Of a DNA stretch of 64,000 nucleotides, positions 54,117-63,268 are shown piece after piece; positions within the stretch are counted from its first letter, which is position 1; each line of letters starts with the position of its first letter. Source of the stretch: Cryobacterium sp. CG_9.6 (GTDB taxonomy: Bacteria > Actinomycetota > Actinomycetes > Actinomycetales > Microbacteriaceae). A program made the position numbers and the translations under genes. The notes under the pieces were generated by a model that had not been told where the DNA came from, did not search any database, and was given only the letters and a program-made list of their open reading frames with translations. Location: assembly GCF_029893365.1 (NCBI RefSeq), contig NZ_JARXUZ010000001.1, positions 2,914,001 to 2,978,000 on the forward strand. Direction: 5' to 3'.

Positions 54117-55160
54117 CTAGAACTCGAGCGTGTACGCCATCTTGCGGTGGCTCGGTACGAAGCCCATGCCGGTGTAGAGACCCACGGCTCCCGTGGGGCT
54201 ATCCGAGTCCACCGCCAGAGTCACGCGGTCGTGTCCGAGTGCGCGCCCGGCCTCCAGCTGGGCGGCCAGGAGTGCCTGCGCAATGTGACGGCCGCGCCAT
54301 CCGCTTGTGACACCCACGAGGTCAATGTAGCTTCCCGTGAACCCCTGCGTCTGCCACACGTTCTCGTTTGCGGTCGACAAGACAAAGCCCACGACCTGCT
54401 CCACACCGGCGCTGTCCGTGCCGTAGGCCACAAAAGACAGGTCGGGTCGAAACCAGCGGCCGTTCACAAAGGCTGCCCAGTTCTCGTCGCTCATCGGTTG
54501 GCTCGCCCAGTGGTCCATGAAGGCGTCGTCGCGCGCCGCGTGCACCCGCTCCGAGTCGTCGACCGTAAAGGCAGAGAGGCGGATGCCGGCGGCCGGCTCA
54601 ACAGACCGAATCGGCTCGGTCAGCGGCCGCTCCAGCGACAGGAAGTACCGGGCCAGGCCCAGCCCGCCTCGGTCGAACAGGCGCGCACTCTGCGGCGCAC
54701 GCTCGTCGGCGTAGGCGAAGATCCAGCCCGGCAGACGTTTTGTCGACGCGGCCAGCTGCTGCTTCGCCCGTCCCACCTGCCACGCGAGTAGCTGACGGCC
54801 GATTCCCCTGGCGCGAAGCTCGGGATGCACGCCGCCAATCAGAATGGACCGCACGAGTGTTTCCTGGCGCGGCGGGCAGAGCACCATGCCGTTGGCGACA
54901 ATGCGACCGTCGGAGTCGAGACCCACGAGGGAATCCCGTTCGGCGCTTACGTGTGAGTAGCCGAAGTCCGCGGCAATTGCGCCGCGGGTGGTGAGGTAGT
55001 TCGGGTGATCGAGGCGGCCCATGGCTTCACGCAACTGCCAGATGCCGTCGATGTCACTCTCGGTGGCCGGGCGCCATTCGGCCACATCGGGGTGGATCGG
55101 CAGGGCGAGCGACGCGGGAGCGAGAACGCGTTCGTTCAGGGGTCGCAGGGTCTCAGTCAT
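54117..55160 (-). CDS. Two-domain GNAT family N-acetyltransferase
   Basis: This 347-residue protein has two tandem GNAT folds. The first has IGGVHPELRARGIGRQLLAWQV (acetyl-CoA loop RxxGxG), the second has LVGVTSGWRGRHIAQALLAAQL with a less canonical RGRHIA loop and ends AVGLYTGMGFVPSHRKMAYTLEF. The overall plan resembles mycothiol synthase (MshD), but it is longer and the substrate cannot be called. It sits between rplQ and truA together with the acyltransferase, interrupting the usual order. Confidence 0.85.
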   Translation of the reverse strand: MTETLRPLNERVLAPASLALPIHPDVAEWRPATESDIDGIWQLREAMGRLDHPNYLTTRGAIAADFGYSHVSAERDSLVGLDSDGRIVANGMVLCPPRQETLVRSILIGGVHPELRARGIGRQLLAWQVGRAKQQLAASTKRLPGWIFAYADERAPQSARLFDRGGLGLARYFLSLERPLTEPIRSVEPAAGIRLSAFTVDDSERVHAARDDAFMDHWASQPMSDENWAAFVNGRWFRPDLSFVAYGTDSAGVEQVVGFVLSTANENVWQTQGFTGSYIDLVGVTSGWRGRHIAQALLAAQLEAGRALGHDRVTLAVDSDSPTGAVGLYTGMGFVPSHRKMAYTLEF

Positions 55161-55166
55161 GAAACA

Positions 55167-55172
55167 AGCCTA
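55167..55172 (-). promoter_or_regulatory. -10 box TAGGCT, leaderless start of GNAT gene
   Basis: On the minus strand TAGGCT is followed by TGTTTC and the ATG at 55160. Confidence 0.55.
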
Positions 55173-55194
55173 TGCGCGATGACCCCACACGCAC

Positions 55195-55222
55195 GAAAGG
55201 CCCGACCGAAGTCGGGCCCTTC
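55195..55222 (-). terminator. Intrinsic terminator of the rpoA-rplQ operon
   Basis: GGCCCGAC and GTCGGGCC form an 8-bp stem around a CGAA/TTCG tetraloop, extended by A/T pairs. On the minus strand it is followed by TTTC. It lies 31 nt after the rplQ stop. Confidence 0.85.
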
Positions 55223-55252
55223 ATGTACTGCGGGTGGTGCGGGTGGTTCTAA

Positions 55253-55765
55253 CTACTTGGCGTCCGTCTCGGCGGCTGCGTCGGCAGCAACCTCGGCGGG
55301 AGCCTCAACGGGCTCGTCCACAGCGGCGTCAGCAACAACAACCTCTTCAACGACGGGCTTCTCAGCCGTCACCGTGGAGGTCTTGGAGTGCTTGACCTTG
55401 GGCGTCAGGGGCTCAAGAACGAGCTCCATCTGAACCATGGATGCGTTGTCACCCTTACGGAAACCGAGCTTCGTGATGCGGGTGTAACCGCCCTGACGCT
55501 CGTTGACCTGCGGGGCGATGACCGTGAACAGCTCGTGCACAACGGACTTGTCGGTGATCGTCGCGAGAACGCGACGACGGGCGTGCAGGTCGCCGCGCTT
55601 GGCGAACTGCACCATGCGCTCGGCGAGCGGACGCAGGCGCTTGGCACGGGTCTCGGTCGTCTTGATCGACTTGTGCGTGAACAGGGCAGCAGCCAGGTTC
55701 GCAAGCATGAGGCGCTCGTGCGCCGGGCCGCCACCGAGACGGGGCCCCTTTGTGGGCTTAGGCAT
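55253..55765 (-). CDS. rplQ: 50S ribosomal protein L17
   Basis: This 170-residue protein has an L17 core at residues 1-122 ([56 protein letters not shown]). The last ~48 residues are an acidic Ala/Glu/Val extension ([20 protein letters not shown]...), typical of actinobacterial L17 and absent in E. coli. It is last gene of the operon before the terminator at 55195. Confidence 0.96.
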   Translation of the reverse strand: MPKPTKGPRLGGGPAHERLMLANLAAALFTHKSIKTTETRAKRLRPLAERMVQFAKRGDLHARRRVLATITDKSVVHELFTVIAPQVNERQGGYTRITKLGFRKGDNASMVQMELVLEPLTPKVKHSKTSTVTAEKPVVEEVVVADAAVDEPVEAPAEVAADAAAETDAK

Positions 55766-55813
55766 TGTTATTCTCCAGTATCAAAAATCGAAAGGCAGTC
55801 GCGAAGACGAGCC

Positions 55814-56803
55814 TTAGTTGGTCTCTTCTTCGTAGCCGCTGTAGAAGTGCGCTCCGTCGAATCCGGGAACCGAATCCTTCAGGGACAGGCCGAGCTCAAC
55901 GAGCTTGTCCTTCACCTCGTCAACCGACTTCTGTCCGAAGTTACGGATGTTCATCAGCTGGGTCTCCGAGAGGGCGACCAGTTCACTGACGTTGTTGATG
56001 CCTTCGCGCTTGAGGCAGTTGTACGAACGAACCGACAGGTCCAGGTCCTCGATCGGAATCGACAACTCGGTCGAGAGCACGGCGTCAACCGGCGCGGGGC
56101 CGATCTCGATGCCCTCGGCTGCGGTGTTCAACTCGCGGGCCAGACCGAACAGTTCGGTCAGCGTGCGACCGGACGATGCGATGGCGTCGCGAGGCGAGAT
56201 GGCCGACTTGGTTTCCACGTCAACGACGAGGCGGTCGAAGTCGGTACGCTCACCGGCACGAGTTGCCTCGACGCGGTAGGTCACCTTGAGAACGGGCGAG
56301 TAGATCGAGTCGACCGGAATCTGGCCGGCCTCGGAGAACTCGTTGCGGTTCTGGGCGCTGGACACGTAACCACGGCCACGCTCAATGGTCAGTTCAAGTT
56401 CGAACTTGGCACTGTCGTTGAGGGTTGCGATAACCAGCTCGGGGTTGTGAATCTCGACCCCGGCCGGAGCCGAAATGTCCGCGGCGGTAACCTGACCGGC
56501 ACCCTGCTTGCGCAGGTACGCGGTGATGGGCTCGTCGTGCTCGCTGGAGACAACGAGGCCCTTGATGTTGAGGATGATTTCGGTGACATCTTCTTTAACA
56601 CCGGGAACGGTGCTGAACTCGTGCAGCACGCCATCGATACGGATGCTGGTTACAGCAGCTCCCGGGATCGAGGAGAGCAGGGTGCGGCGAAGTGAGTTCC
56701 CGAGGGTGTAACCGAAGCCAGGTTCGAGCGGCTCGATGATGAACCGGGACCGGAACTCCGAGATGTTCTCTTCGGTGAGCGTGGGACGCTGTGCAATAAG
56801 CAC
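55814..56803 (-). CDS. rpoA: DNA-directed RNA polymerase alpha subunit
   Basis: This 329-residue protein has an N-terminal dimerisation domain ([31 protein letters not shown]) and a C-terminal domain ([40 protein letters not shown]) that binds UP elements and regulators. It is preceded by an unusually long 159-bp spacer with a large hairpin rather than directly by rpsD or rpsK. Confidence 0.98.
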   Translation of the reverse strand: MLIAQRPTLTEENISEFRSRFIIEPLEPGFGYTLGNSLRRTLLSSIPGAAVTSIRIDGVLHEFSTVPGVKEDVTEIILNIKGLVVSSEHDEPITAYLRKQGAGQVTAADISAPAGVEIHNPELVIATLNDSAKFELELTIERGRGYVSSAQNRNEFSEAGQIPVDSIYSPVLKVTYRVEATRAGERTDFDRLVVDVETKSAISPRDAIASSGRTLTELFGLARELNTAAEGIEIGPAPVDAVLSTELSIPIEDLDLSVRSYNCLKREGINNVSELVALSETQLMNIRNFGQKSVDEVKDKLVELGLSLKDSVPGFDGAHFYSGYEEETN

Positions 56804-56878
56804 TGTTAATTCCTTTCGGCTAAGTGTCCGCTATATGACACTTGCAATGACGTGGTTACAAATTCTGAAAGGGTCGAA

Positions 56879-56910
56879 GCCGGGCGTCAGGTTTTCACCT
56901 GGCGCCCGGC
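56879..56910. promoter_or_regulatory. 14-bp hairpin in the rpsK-rpoA spacer
   Basis: GCCGGGCGTCAGGT (56879-56892) and ACCTGGCGCCCGGC (56897-56910) pair over 14 positions with one wobble, around a TTTC loop. A weaker stem (TGATGGG / CCCATCA) follows at about 56918-56957. No T-tract is present, so attenuation or processing is as plausible as termination. Confidence 0.5.
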
Positions 56911-56962
56911 CTGAGGTTGATGGGCCTCATCGACGAACGACAAGCCCCATCAGCACAAGGAA

Positions 56963-57361
56963 TTAAACGCGGCGGCGCTTCGGCGGGCGGCAACCATTGT
57001 GCGCCTGAGGAGTGACGTCGTTGATCGAACCCACCTCGAGGCCAGCGGCCTGAAGTGAACGGATCGCAGTTTCGCGTCCCGATCCGGGGCCCTTGACGAA
57101 GACGTCAACCTTCTTCATGCCGTGCTCCTGAGCCTGGCGCGCGGCCGACTCGGCAGCGAGCTGCGCGGCGAACGGGGTCGACTTACGTGAACCCTTGAAG
57201 CCAACCTGGCCCGACGAGGCCCAGCTGATAACGGCACCAGTGGTGTCGGTGATCGAAACGATCGTGTTGTTGAAGGTGCTCTTGATGTGGGCCTGGCCCA
57301 CAGCAACGTTCTTCTTCTCTTTCTTACGCGGCTTCCGTACGGCCGACTTGGGTTGTGCCAT
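56963..57361 (-). CDS. rpsK: 30S ribosomal protein S11
   Basis: This 132-residue protein is recognised by [42 protein letters not shown] and the C-terminal [22 protein letters not shown]. The N terminus is basic ([12 protein letters not shown]). It forms part of the 30S platform near the mRNA exit. It lies 45 nt after rpsM. Confidence 0.98.
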   Translation of the reverse strand: MAQPKSAVRKPRKKEKKNVAVGQAHIKSTFNNTIVSITDTTGAVISWASSGQVGFKGSRKSTPFAAQLAAESAARQAQEHGMKKVDVFVKGPGSGRETAIRSLQAAGLEVGSINDVTPQAHNGCRPPKRRRV

Positions 57362-57406
57362 GAATTTCTCCTGAATCCTAAAGGCGTTAGCGAACTAGGC
57401 CGAGGC

Positions 57407-57781
57407 CTAGCGCGCCTTCTTCTTGCCGGCTACGGTGCGCTTCGGGCCCTTGCGGGTGCGAGCGTTGGTTTTGGTGCGCTGTCCACGCACGGGCAGGCCC
57501 TTGCGGTGACGGATTCCCTCGTAGCTGCCAATTTCGACCTTGCGGCGGATGTCAGCGGCAACCTCACGGCGGAGGTCACCCTCAACCTTGAAGGTTCCCT
57601 CGATGTAGTCACGGAGAAGGACGAGCTGGTCGTCGCTCAAATCCTTGACTCGGATGTTTCCGTCGATGGCGGTGTCGGCGAGGGTCTTGATAGCCCTCGT
57701 GCGGCCAACACCGTAAATGTAAGTCAATGCAACTTCCACGCGCTTATCGCGCGGGATGTCGACGCCGGCTAGACGTGCCAT
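57407..57781 (-). CDS. rpsM: 30S ribosomal protein S13
   Basis: This 124-residue protein begins [21 protein letters not shown] and contains [24 protein letters not shown] and the basic tail [17 protein letters not shown]. It contacts 16S rRNA and the A- and P-site tRNAs. ATG at 57781 has AGGAG 7 nt upstream and matches family length; a longer frame to 57856 is spurious. Confidence 0.98.
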   Translation of the reverse strand: MARLAGVDIPRDKRVEVALTYIYGVGRTRAIKTLADTAIDGNIRVKDLSDDQLVLLRDYIEGTFKVEGDLRREVAADIRRKVEIGSYEGIRHRKGLPVRGQRTKTNARTRKGPKRTVAGKKKAR

Positions 57782-57799
57782 TGTGTCTCCTGTTAGTGA

Positions 57800-57837
57800 T
57801 TGGAGGTCTGTAGCAGCTCCTGTACACCGGCCTCCAA
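57800..57837 (-). promoter_or_regulatory. Stem-loop in the rpsM leader
   Basis: On the minus strand TTGGAGG and CCTCCAA are perfectly complementary across a 24-nt loop, just upstream of the rpsM ribosome-binding site. It could be a ribosomal-protein leader; no known family is recognised. Confidence 0.35.
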
Positions 57838-57905
57838 CCGATGGTGTCACCCTCACGGGTTCCCGGACCTGCTATCGATATTTAGTTACTGAGGCAGAAC
57901 ATCAA

Positions 57906-57923
57906 CGGACTCTTGCGAGTCCG
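57906..57923 (-). terminator. Short hairpin after rpmJ
   Basis: CGGACTC and GAGTCCG (perfect 7 bp) surround TTGC immediately after the rpmJ stop. It may act as a partial terminator or mRNA 3' end between rpmJ and rpsM. Confidence 0.45.
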
Positions 57924-57929
57924 CTGAGA

Positions 57930-58043
57930 CTAACCCTGGCGCTGCTTGTGACGAGGGTTCTCGCAGATGACCATCACATTGCCATTACGGCGGATGACCT
58001 TGCACTTGTCACAGATCTTCTTGACGCTGGGCTTAACCTTCAT
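57930..58043 (-). CDS. rpmJ: 50S ribosomal protein L36
   Basis: This 37-residue protein, [20 protein letters not shown] to HKQRQG, has the C-x2-C...C-x4-H zinc-ribbon residues (Cys11, Cys14, Cys27, His32). GGAATCACC lies before the ATG. It sits between infA and rpsM, the usual actinobacterial position. Confidence 0.97.
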   Translation of the reverse strand: MKVKPSVKKICDKCKVIRRNGNVMVICENPRHKQRQG

Positions 58044-58109
58044 GGTGATTCCTTGTTCTCGCTGTCTTCGTACCCCCGGGATGCCGGAAGCCGTTACTTA
58101 CAGCATCCG

Positions 58110-58331
58110 TTACTTGTAGCGGTAGACGATCCGGCCTCGGGTCAGATCGTAAGGGCTCAACTCAACGATCACGCGGTCCTCTGGAAGGATGCGGATGTAG
58201 TGCTGACGCATCTTGCCCGAGATGTGGGCAAGAACTCTGTGGCCGTTGGACAGCTCAACGCGAAACATCGCGTTGGGCAGAGCTTCGACTACCGCGCCCT
58301 CGATTTCGATGACACCGTCTTTTTTGGCCAT
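58110..58331 (-). CDS. infA: Translation initiation factor IF-1
   Basis: This 73-residue OB-fold protein, [20 protein letters not shown], ends RIVYRYK and contains [22 protein letters not shown]. It blocks the ribosomal A site during initiation. It leads the infA-rpmJ-rpsM-rpsK-rpoA-rplQ series. The 130-bp gap upstream to mtlD carries an AT-rich stretch likely to hold its promoter. Confidence 0.98.
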   Translation of the reverse strand: MAKKDGVIEIEGAVVEALPNAMFRVELSNGHRVLAHISGKMRQHYIRILPEDRVIVELSPYDLTRGRIVYRYK

Positions 58332-58461
58332 AGCCTCACTGTCGCTCTTTGTATTGATTGCTGGTCATGCGTGGATGTGATGTTCGGACACGCCGCAAAA
58401 GACGCTACCGCACACCAAGGGTCTATCCTATGGTACGTAATTGCTTTTTGCCAATTCCGTC

Positions 58462-59610
58462 CTATAATCCCTGCGCGGCGCGGACTTCGTGCACCACGTG
58501 GGCATAGAGCGGATGCCCTGACGCAAGCCCGCAGACCTGCTGCACCACGTGCTCGGCGCTCTCTGCCCGCAGCAGGCGCTGCAATTCTACGCTCTGCTCA
58601 TCGGCAGGAACCGCGAAGCGCAGCGCGGCACCAATCGCGGCCAGCAACGCCACGGGCGTGGTTCCCGACTCGGCAATTTCGGCTGCCGGTCCAATGAAAC
58701 GCTCGTTACGGCTGAGCTTGCGCAGCGGCTCGCGCCCCACGCGCAGGGTGGTGTCCAGCAGCGCGGGGTTGCTGAACCGGGTGAGAATCTTCTCGCGATA
58801 CGCGCGCTGGGCGGCCTCGTCGAGTCCGTGCTTGCTCACCAGCAGGGCGGACGTCTCCTCGAGCACGCTGCGGGCGGCAGCCACGACCGCCGGAATCTGC
58901 AGAGCCTCAGCGATGCTCGTTGCGCCGGCTTGCTGGCCCAGATAGGCGATGGTGGCGTGGCCCGTGTTCACCGTGAAGAGCTTGCGCTCAATGTAGGGGC
59001 CGAGATTGTCGACAAAGGTTGCGCCGGGAATGATCGGTTCGGCGCCGGCGAAGGCACCGCGTTCGATCACCCACTCGTAGAAGGCCTCCACCGTCACCGA
59101 GGTGCCGGCATCGGCAGCCTGGTTGGGCACGATCCGGTCAACGGCCGTGTTGGCGAACGCCGCGCGGGCGGCAATGTGCGGCCAGTCGGCCTCCGTCACG
59201 TGGCTGTGCACGTGCTCGGCCAGCAGATCGGTGGCGTTGATCGCATTTTCGCAGGCGATGACCGAGAGTGGGGGCAACTCGGCCAACCGGCGGGCGAGCC
59301 CGGCCGCAATCACCGGTGCCACGAACTTCAGCACGTTGGGTCCCACCGCCGTGGTGACCACCTGGGCTGTGGCAATCTCGTCAATCAGCGTCTCCGTGTC
59401 GGTGGCGCTGTTGATGGCCCGAAAATTGTCGACGACATGCACGCGTGCACCTTCGCCCTGTTCGCGTACCTCGTAGGTTGCCGCGGTCTGCAGCGACTCA
59501 ATGAGGGCCGAATTCACGTCGGCGAAGACAACCTCGTACCCGGCCTCATGGAGCAGGAGTCCGACGAAGCCACGTCCGATGTTGCCTGCGCCGAAGTGAA
59601 TAGCCTTCAT
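58462..59610 (-). CDS. mtlD: Mannitol-1-phosphate 5-dehydrogenase
   Basis: This 382-residue NAD-dependent enzyme converts mannitol-1-phosphate to fructose-6-phosphate. The Rossmann start is [30 protein letters not shown], followed by [34 protein letters not shown] and a Lys-containing catalytic region [19 protein letters not shown]. It is last gene of the mannitol PTS operon and overlaps mtlF by 4 nt. Confidence 0.95.
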   Translation of the reverse strand: MKAIHFGAGNIGRGFVGLLLHEAGYEVVFADVNSALIESLQTAATYEVREQGEGARVHVVDNFRAINSATDTETLIDEIATAQVVTTAVGPNVLKFVAPVIAAGLARRLAELPPLSVIACENAINATDLLAEHVHSHVTEADWPHIAARAAFANTAVDRIVPNQAADAGTSVTVEAFYEWVIERGAFAGAEPIIPGATFVDNLGPYIERKLFTVNTGHATIAYLGQQAGATSIAEALQIPAVVAAARSVLEETSALLVSKHGLDEAAQRAYREKILTRFSNPALLDTTLRVGREPLRKLSRNERFIGPAAEIAESGTTPVALLAAIGAALRFAVPADEQSVELQRLLRAESAEHVVQQVCGLASGHPLYAHVVHEVRAAQGL

Positions 59611-60044
59611 TCTGCGTTGACCTCCTCGAGCAGGGCGAAGATTTCCTCGGCCGAACCCGCGTCAATCAGCTTGGCAACCTCGTCTTCGTCGGAGAACACG
59701 ATGGCGATCTTCGAGAGAATCTCGAGGTGCTCGTTGTTCAGCCCCGCGATTCCCACCGCGAAACGCACCGGCTGACCGTTCCAGTCGATTGGTTCGGCGT
59801 ACCGCACCAGCGAGAGCGCCGAGCGCAGGATCGACTCTTTCGCGTCGTTGGTGCCGTGCGGAATGGCCAGAAAGTTTCCCATATAGGTGGAAACGGATGC
59901 CTCCCGCTCGAACATTGACGCCACGTAGTCTGCGCTCACCGAGCCGGACTCCACCAGAAGCGCACCGGCTTCACGGATGGCGTCGTCCCGGGTGCGGGCG
60001 GTTCCCTCGTGAATAAGGTTGCGGGGTTCGAGGATCTGGCTCAT
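59607..60044 (-). CDS. mtlF: PTS mannitol-type EIIA
   Basis: This 145-residue EIIA domain has the phosphorylatable His in [19 protein letters not shown]. The start [27 protein letters not shown] fits the fructose/mannitol IIA family. It receives phosphate from HPr and passes it to the IIB domain of MtlA. It overlaps both neighbours by 4 nt. Confidence 0.93.
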   Translation of the reverse strand: MSQILEPRNLIHEGTARTRDDAIREAGALLVESGSVSADYVASMFEREASVSTYMGNFLAIPHGTNDAKESILRSALSLVRYAEPIDWNGQPVRFAVGIAGLNNEHLEILSKIAIVFSDEDEVAKLIDAGSAEEIFALLEEVNAE

Positions 60045-61519
60045 CGAGTGACTCCTTCTTGGGCCTGGGCCGCAAGCATGCCCACGACCTCGTCATACTT
60101 GGGGCTATTCATGAAATTATCCACCGATACGTGCTCGGATGCCGGGGACTTAGCCCGGGCCCGAGCCGTGAGGTCCTGGTGCGTGATCACGAGATCAGCT
60201 GAACCGTCGAGGTTCGCGATGGCCTGGTTGGTCACCGTGATGCCCTCGATACCGGCCTTCTTGATCTTGTTCCGCAGAACGGAGGCACCCATGGCGCTGG
60301 AACCCATGCCCGCGTCGCAGGCAAAGACGATGTTGGACAGCGGGCGAACGGGCGCCGCGGCATCCGCTTCGGAGGAACCGAGGAGGCCACCGAGAACCGA
60401 GCTGGACTTACCCTTGTTGGCTTCGGTCTTGGCGACGGCGGCGATGAGGTCCAGGTCGGCGCCGGCAGCGAGGTCGCGCTTGCGGCTGGCCCGCAAAATG
60501 AGGGCAGTGATGAAGAATGACACACCGGCCGCGCCGATGACCGAAAGGATCACGCCCACGTAGCTGCCGGGCGCCGTCTGAAAGAGCACGGCGAAGATGC
60601 TGCCCGGCGAGGCGGGGGCACGCAGGCCGGTGTTGAACGCCACGTTGATGGCCACACCGGTCATACCGCCACCGATGGCAGCAAGAACGAGGATCGGCTT
60701 CATGAGCACGTACGGGAAGTAGATCTCGTGAATACCGCCGAGGAACTGAATGACAATGGCGCCGGGAGCGCTGGCACGGGCAATGCCCACACCGAAGAAG
60801 GTGTACGCGAGGAGGATACCGAGTCCGGGGCCAGGGTTAGCCTCAAGCAGGAAGAGAATCGACTTGCCGGTGGATTCGGCCTGGCCGATACCCAGCGGGG
60901 TCAAAACGCCGAAGTTGATGGCGTTGTTGAGGAAGAGGATCTTGCCGGGCTCGATCAGGATGCTCGCGAGGGGCAGCAGGCCGTTGCTGATGAGAAAGTC
61001 CACACCGGCTTCGAGGGCGTTGCTGAGGGCGGTCACGAGCGGCGCGATGCCGAGGAACGCACCGAGGGCGAGGATGGCGCCGAGAATACCGGCCGTGAAG
61101 TTGTTCACGAGCATCTCGAAGCCGGCCTTGATCTTGCCATCCCAGATGCTGTCGACCTTCTTCAGCAGGTAGGCGGCCAGCGGGCCCACGATCATGGCGC
61201 CGATGAACATGGGGATGTCACTACCGACAATCACACCCATGGTGGCGATGGTTCCGATCACACCACCGCGGGCGTCGTAGACCATGCGGCCACCGGTGTT
61301 GGCGATCAGCAGGGGTAGTAAGTACACGATCATCGGGCCGACGAGCGTTTCGAAGGTGGCGTTTGGAGTCCACCCGGTGGGGATGAAGAGGGCGGTGATC
61401 AGTCCCCACGCAATGAAGGCGGGGATGTTGGGCATGACCATGCCGCTGAGGAATGTTCCAAAGCGTTGCACGTGCACGCGAGTGCCCGCGCGTGGGGCAT
61501 CGGTTGACGTCGTCGTCAT
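60041..61519 (-). CDS. mtlA: PTS mannitol transporter EIICB
   Basis: This 492-residue protein has an IIC membrane domain at residues ~20-345 with about eight helices and the sugar-site motif QFLGGIHEIYFPYVLMKP. A linker leads to the IIB domain with the phospho-Cys in NIVFACDAGMGSSAMGASVL. The IIA is separate (mtlF), unlike E. coli MtlA. It transports mannitol and phosphorylates it at carbon 1. It overlaps ptsI by 4 nt. Confidence 0.94.
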   Translation of the reverse strand: MTTTSTDAPRAGTRVHVQRFGTFLSGMVMPNIPAFIAWGLITALFIPTGWTPNATFETLVGPMIVYLLPLLIANTGGRMVYDARGGVIGTIATMGVIVGSDIPMFIGAMIVGPLAAYLLKKVDSIWDGKIKAGFEMLVNNFTAGILGAILALGAFLGIAPLVTALSNALEAGVDFLISNGLLPLASILIEPGKILFLNNAINFGVLTPLGIGQAESTGKSILFLLEANPGPGLGILLAYTFFGVGIARASAPGAIVIQFLGGIHEIYFPYVLMKPILVLAAIGGGMTGVAINVAFNTGLRAPASPGSIFAVLFQTAPGSYVGVILSVIGAAGVSFFITALILRASRKRDLAAGADLDLIAAVAKTEANKGKSSSVLGGLLGSSEADAAAPVRPLSNIVFACDAGMGSSAMGASVLRNKIKKAGIEGITVTNQAIANLDGSADLVITHQDLTARARAKSPASEHVSVDNFMNSPKYDEVVGMLAAQAQEGVTR

Positions 61520-63261
61520 TTCAGGACCTTTCTAGGGTGTTCTGCTGGGGTTTCTGCGAGGGGTGTCGTGGTGGTGTCAGACGGGTGAAGTTCGGTGAGC
61601 CGGGCTGCGGCAGTGGTGACAAGCAGGCGAGCGGATGTGGCGTCATCCGCTGTGAGGGCAAGGCGCGCGAGGGCGTGGGCCTGATCCCGGGTGAAAAGAC
61701 CGAGACTGGCCCGCACATCGGCGAGAGCGGAGGCCGACATGGACAGGCTCGTGGCGCCGAGCCCCACGAGTACCACGGCGAGCAGCGGGTCCGCCGCGGC
61801 CTCCCCGCACACGCCCACGGGCTTGGCGAGGGCGGCGCCGGCGGCACCCACCTCGCCCACCAGGTGGAGAACCGCGGGGTTCCACGGGTCCTGGTAGGCG
61901 GCCACCGTGCCGAGCATGCGATCGGCAGCCAGCGTGTACTGCGTGAGGTCGTTCGTACCGATCGAGGCAAAATCGGCGTGAGCGAGAATTCGGTCCGCCA
62001 GCAGGGCTGCGGCGGGAACCTCCACCATCACCCCGGCGGTGCGCAGGCCGAGCTCGCGGGCGAGCGTCACGAAGTACCGGGTCTCCTCCACGGTGGCCAC
62101 CATCGGGGCCATCACCCACAGGTCGGCGTCGGTGGCGGCATCCGCCTGGGCCAGAGCGGTGAGCTGGTCGCGGAGAATCGCCTCGGACGCCCGCAGAGCC
62201 CGCAGCCCGCGAAGTCCGAGCGCGGGGTTTTCTTCGCGGGCGCTGTTCAGAAAGGCGAGTGGCTTGTCAGCACCGGCGTCGAGGGCACGAACGACCACCT
62301 TTTTGCCGGGGAAGGCGCGGAGCATCCGCTCATATTCGGTGGCCTGCTCGCCCACGGTGGGGGCTGTCACGGAGTCGAGAAAGAGAAATTCGGTGCGGAA
62401 CAGGCCCACGCCCTCGGCACCCAGAGCCACGGCCTGCTCGGCACCGTCGGCCGAACCGAGGTTCACCAGCAGGGGAACGGGGGTGCCGTCGGCCAGTTGA
62501 CCGGGCAAAACGGGCGCCTCGGCACATGCTGCACGGGCGGCGATCCGCGCGTGCGCTTCGGCGAGCTGCTCGGCGGTGGGCGAGGCGATGACCACACCGT
62601 TCGCCGCGTCGAGAATCACCTCGGTACCCTCGAAAAGGTCGGCGGCGAGCGTGGCACCCACGAGTGCCACGATCGATTTCTCCCGCGCCAGAATGGCGGT
62701 GTGCGAGGTGGGGCCACCGTCGATGGTCACGAGGCCCAGCACGTGGTTCAGGTCGAGGGTTGCCGTGTCGGCCGGAGCCAGATCACGGGCAACCAGAATG
62801 AATGGATGCCCCGGGTCGGGCACTCCGGGTGCGGCCACGCCCGAGAGGCTCGCGATAACCCGCTGGGACACGTCGTCGAGGTCGCCCGCGCGCTCGGCCA
62901 TGTAGCCGCCGAGGTCGGTGAGCATGTCGCGGAAAGCGGCAAAGGCTTCGAACACGGCGCGCTCGGCCGTGACCCCGGCTGCGAGGCGGTCCGTAACATC
63001 GTCGACGAGAGTGGGATCCTCAGCCATCATGGCCTGAGCCTCGAGCACCTCACCGGCCGTGCCACCGGCTCGCTCGGCACGCGCCACGAGGTCAGCGGCA
63101 ACGCTCTGCAGGGCACCGGTCATGCGGGCGCCCTCCTCCTGTGGCGTACGCGTGCTCGGCGTGGTGGCAGGTTCGGGAAGCGGCTCGGTCATGCGAACAA
63201 CGCGGCCAACCGCGATGCCGCGGCCAATGCCGATTCCCTGAATGTCGGTGAGTGCGCGCAT
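61516..63261 (-). CDS. ptsI: Phosphoenolpyruvate-protein phosphotransferase (Enzyme I)
   Basis: This 581-residue protein starts the PTS chain by taking phosphate from PEP. The active-site His187 lies in IDGGPTSHTAILAREKSI. PEP-binding motifs are ALGAEGVGLFRTEFLFLD, VVVRALDAGADKPLAF and ASIGTNDLTQYTLAADR, followed by PVGVCGEAAADPL. The final ~45 residues extend past the usual end. The operon context with mtlA, mtlF and mtlD ties general PTS supply to mannitol use. Confidence 0.96.
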   Translation of the reverse strand: MRALTDIQGIGIGRGIAVGRVVRMTEPLPEPATTPSTRTPQEEGARMTGALQSVAADLVARAERAGGTAGEVLEAQAMMAEDPTLVDDVTDRLAAGVTAERAVFEAFAAFRDMLTDLGGYMAERAGDLDDVSQRVIASLSGVAAPGVPDPGHPFILVARDLAPADTATLDLNHVLGLVTIDGGPTSHTAILAREKSIVALVGATLAADLFEGTEVILDAANGVVIASPTAEQLAEAHARIAARAACAEAPVLPGQLADGTPVPLLVNLGSADGAEQAVALGAEGVGLFRTEFLFLDSVTAPTVGEQATEYERMLRAFPGKKVVVRALDAGADKPLAFLNSAREENPALGLRGLRALRASEAILRDQLTALAQADAATDADLWVMAPMVATVEETRYFVTLARELGLRTAGVMVEVPAAALLADRILAHADFASIGTNDLTQYTLAADRMLGTVAAYQDPWNPAVLHLVGEVGAAGAALAKPVGVCGEAAADPLLAVVLVGLGATSLSMSASALADVRASLGLFTRDQAHALARLALTADDATSARLLVTTAAARLTELHPSDTTTTPLAETPAEHPRKVLK

Positions 63262-63268
63262 CGGTGCT

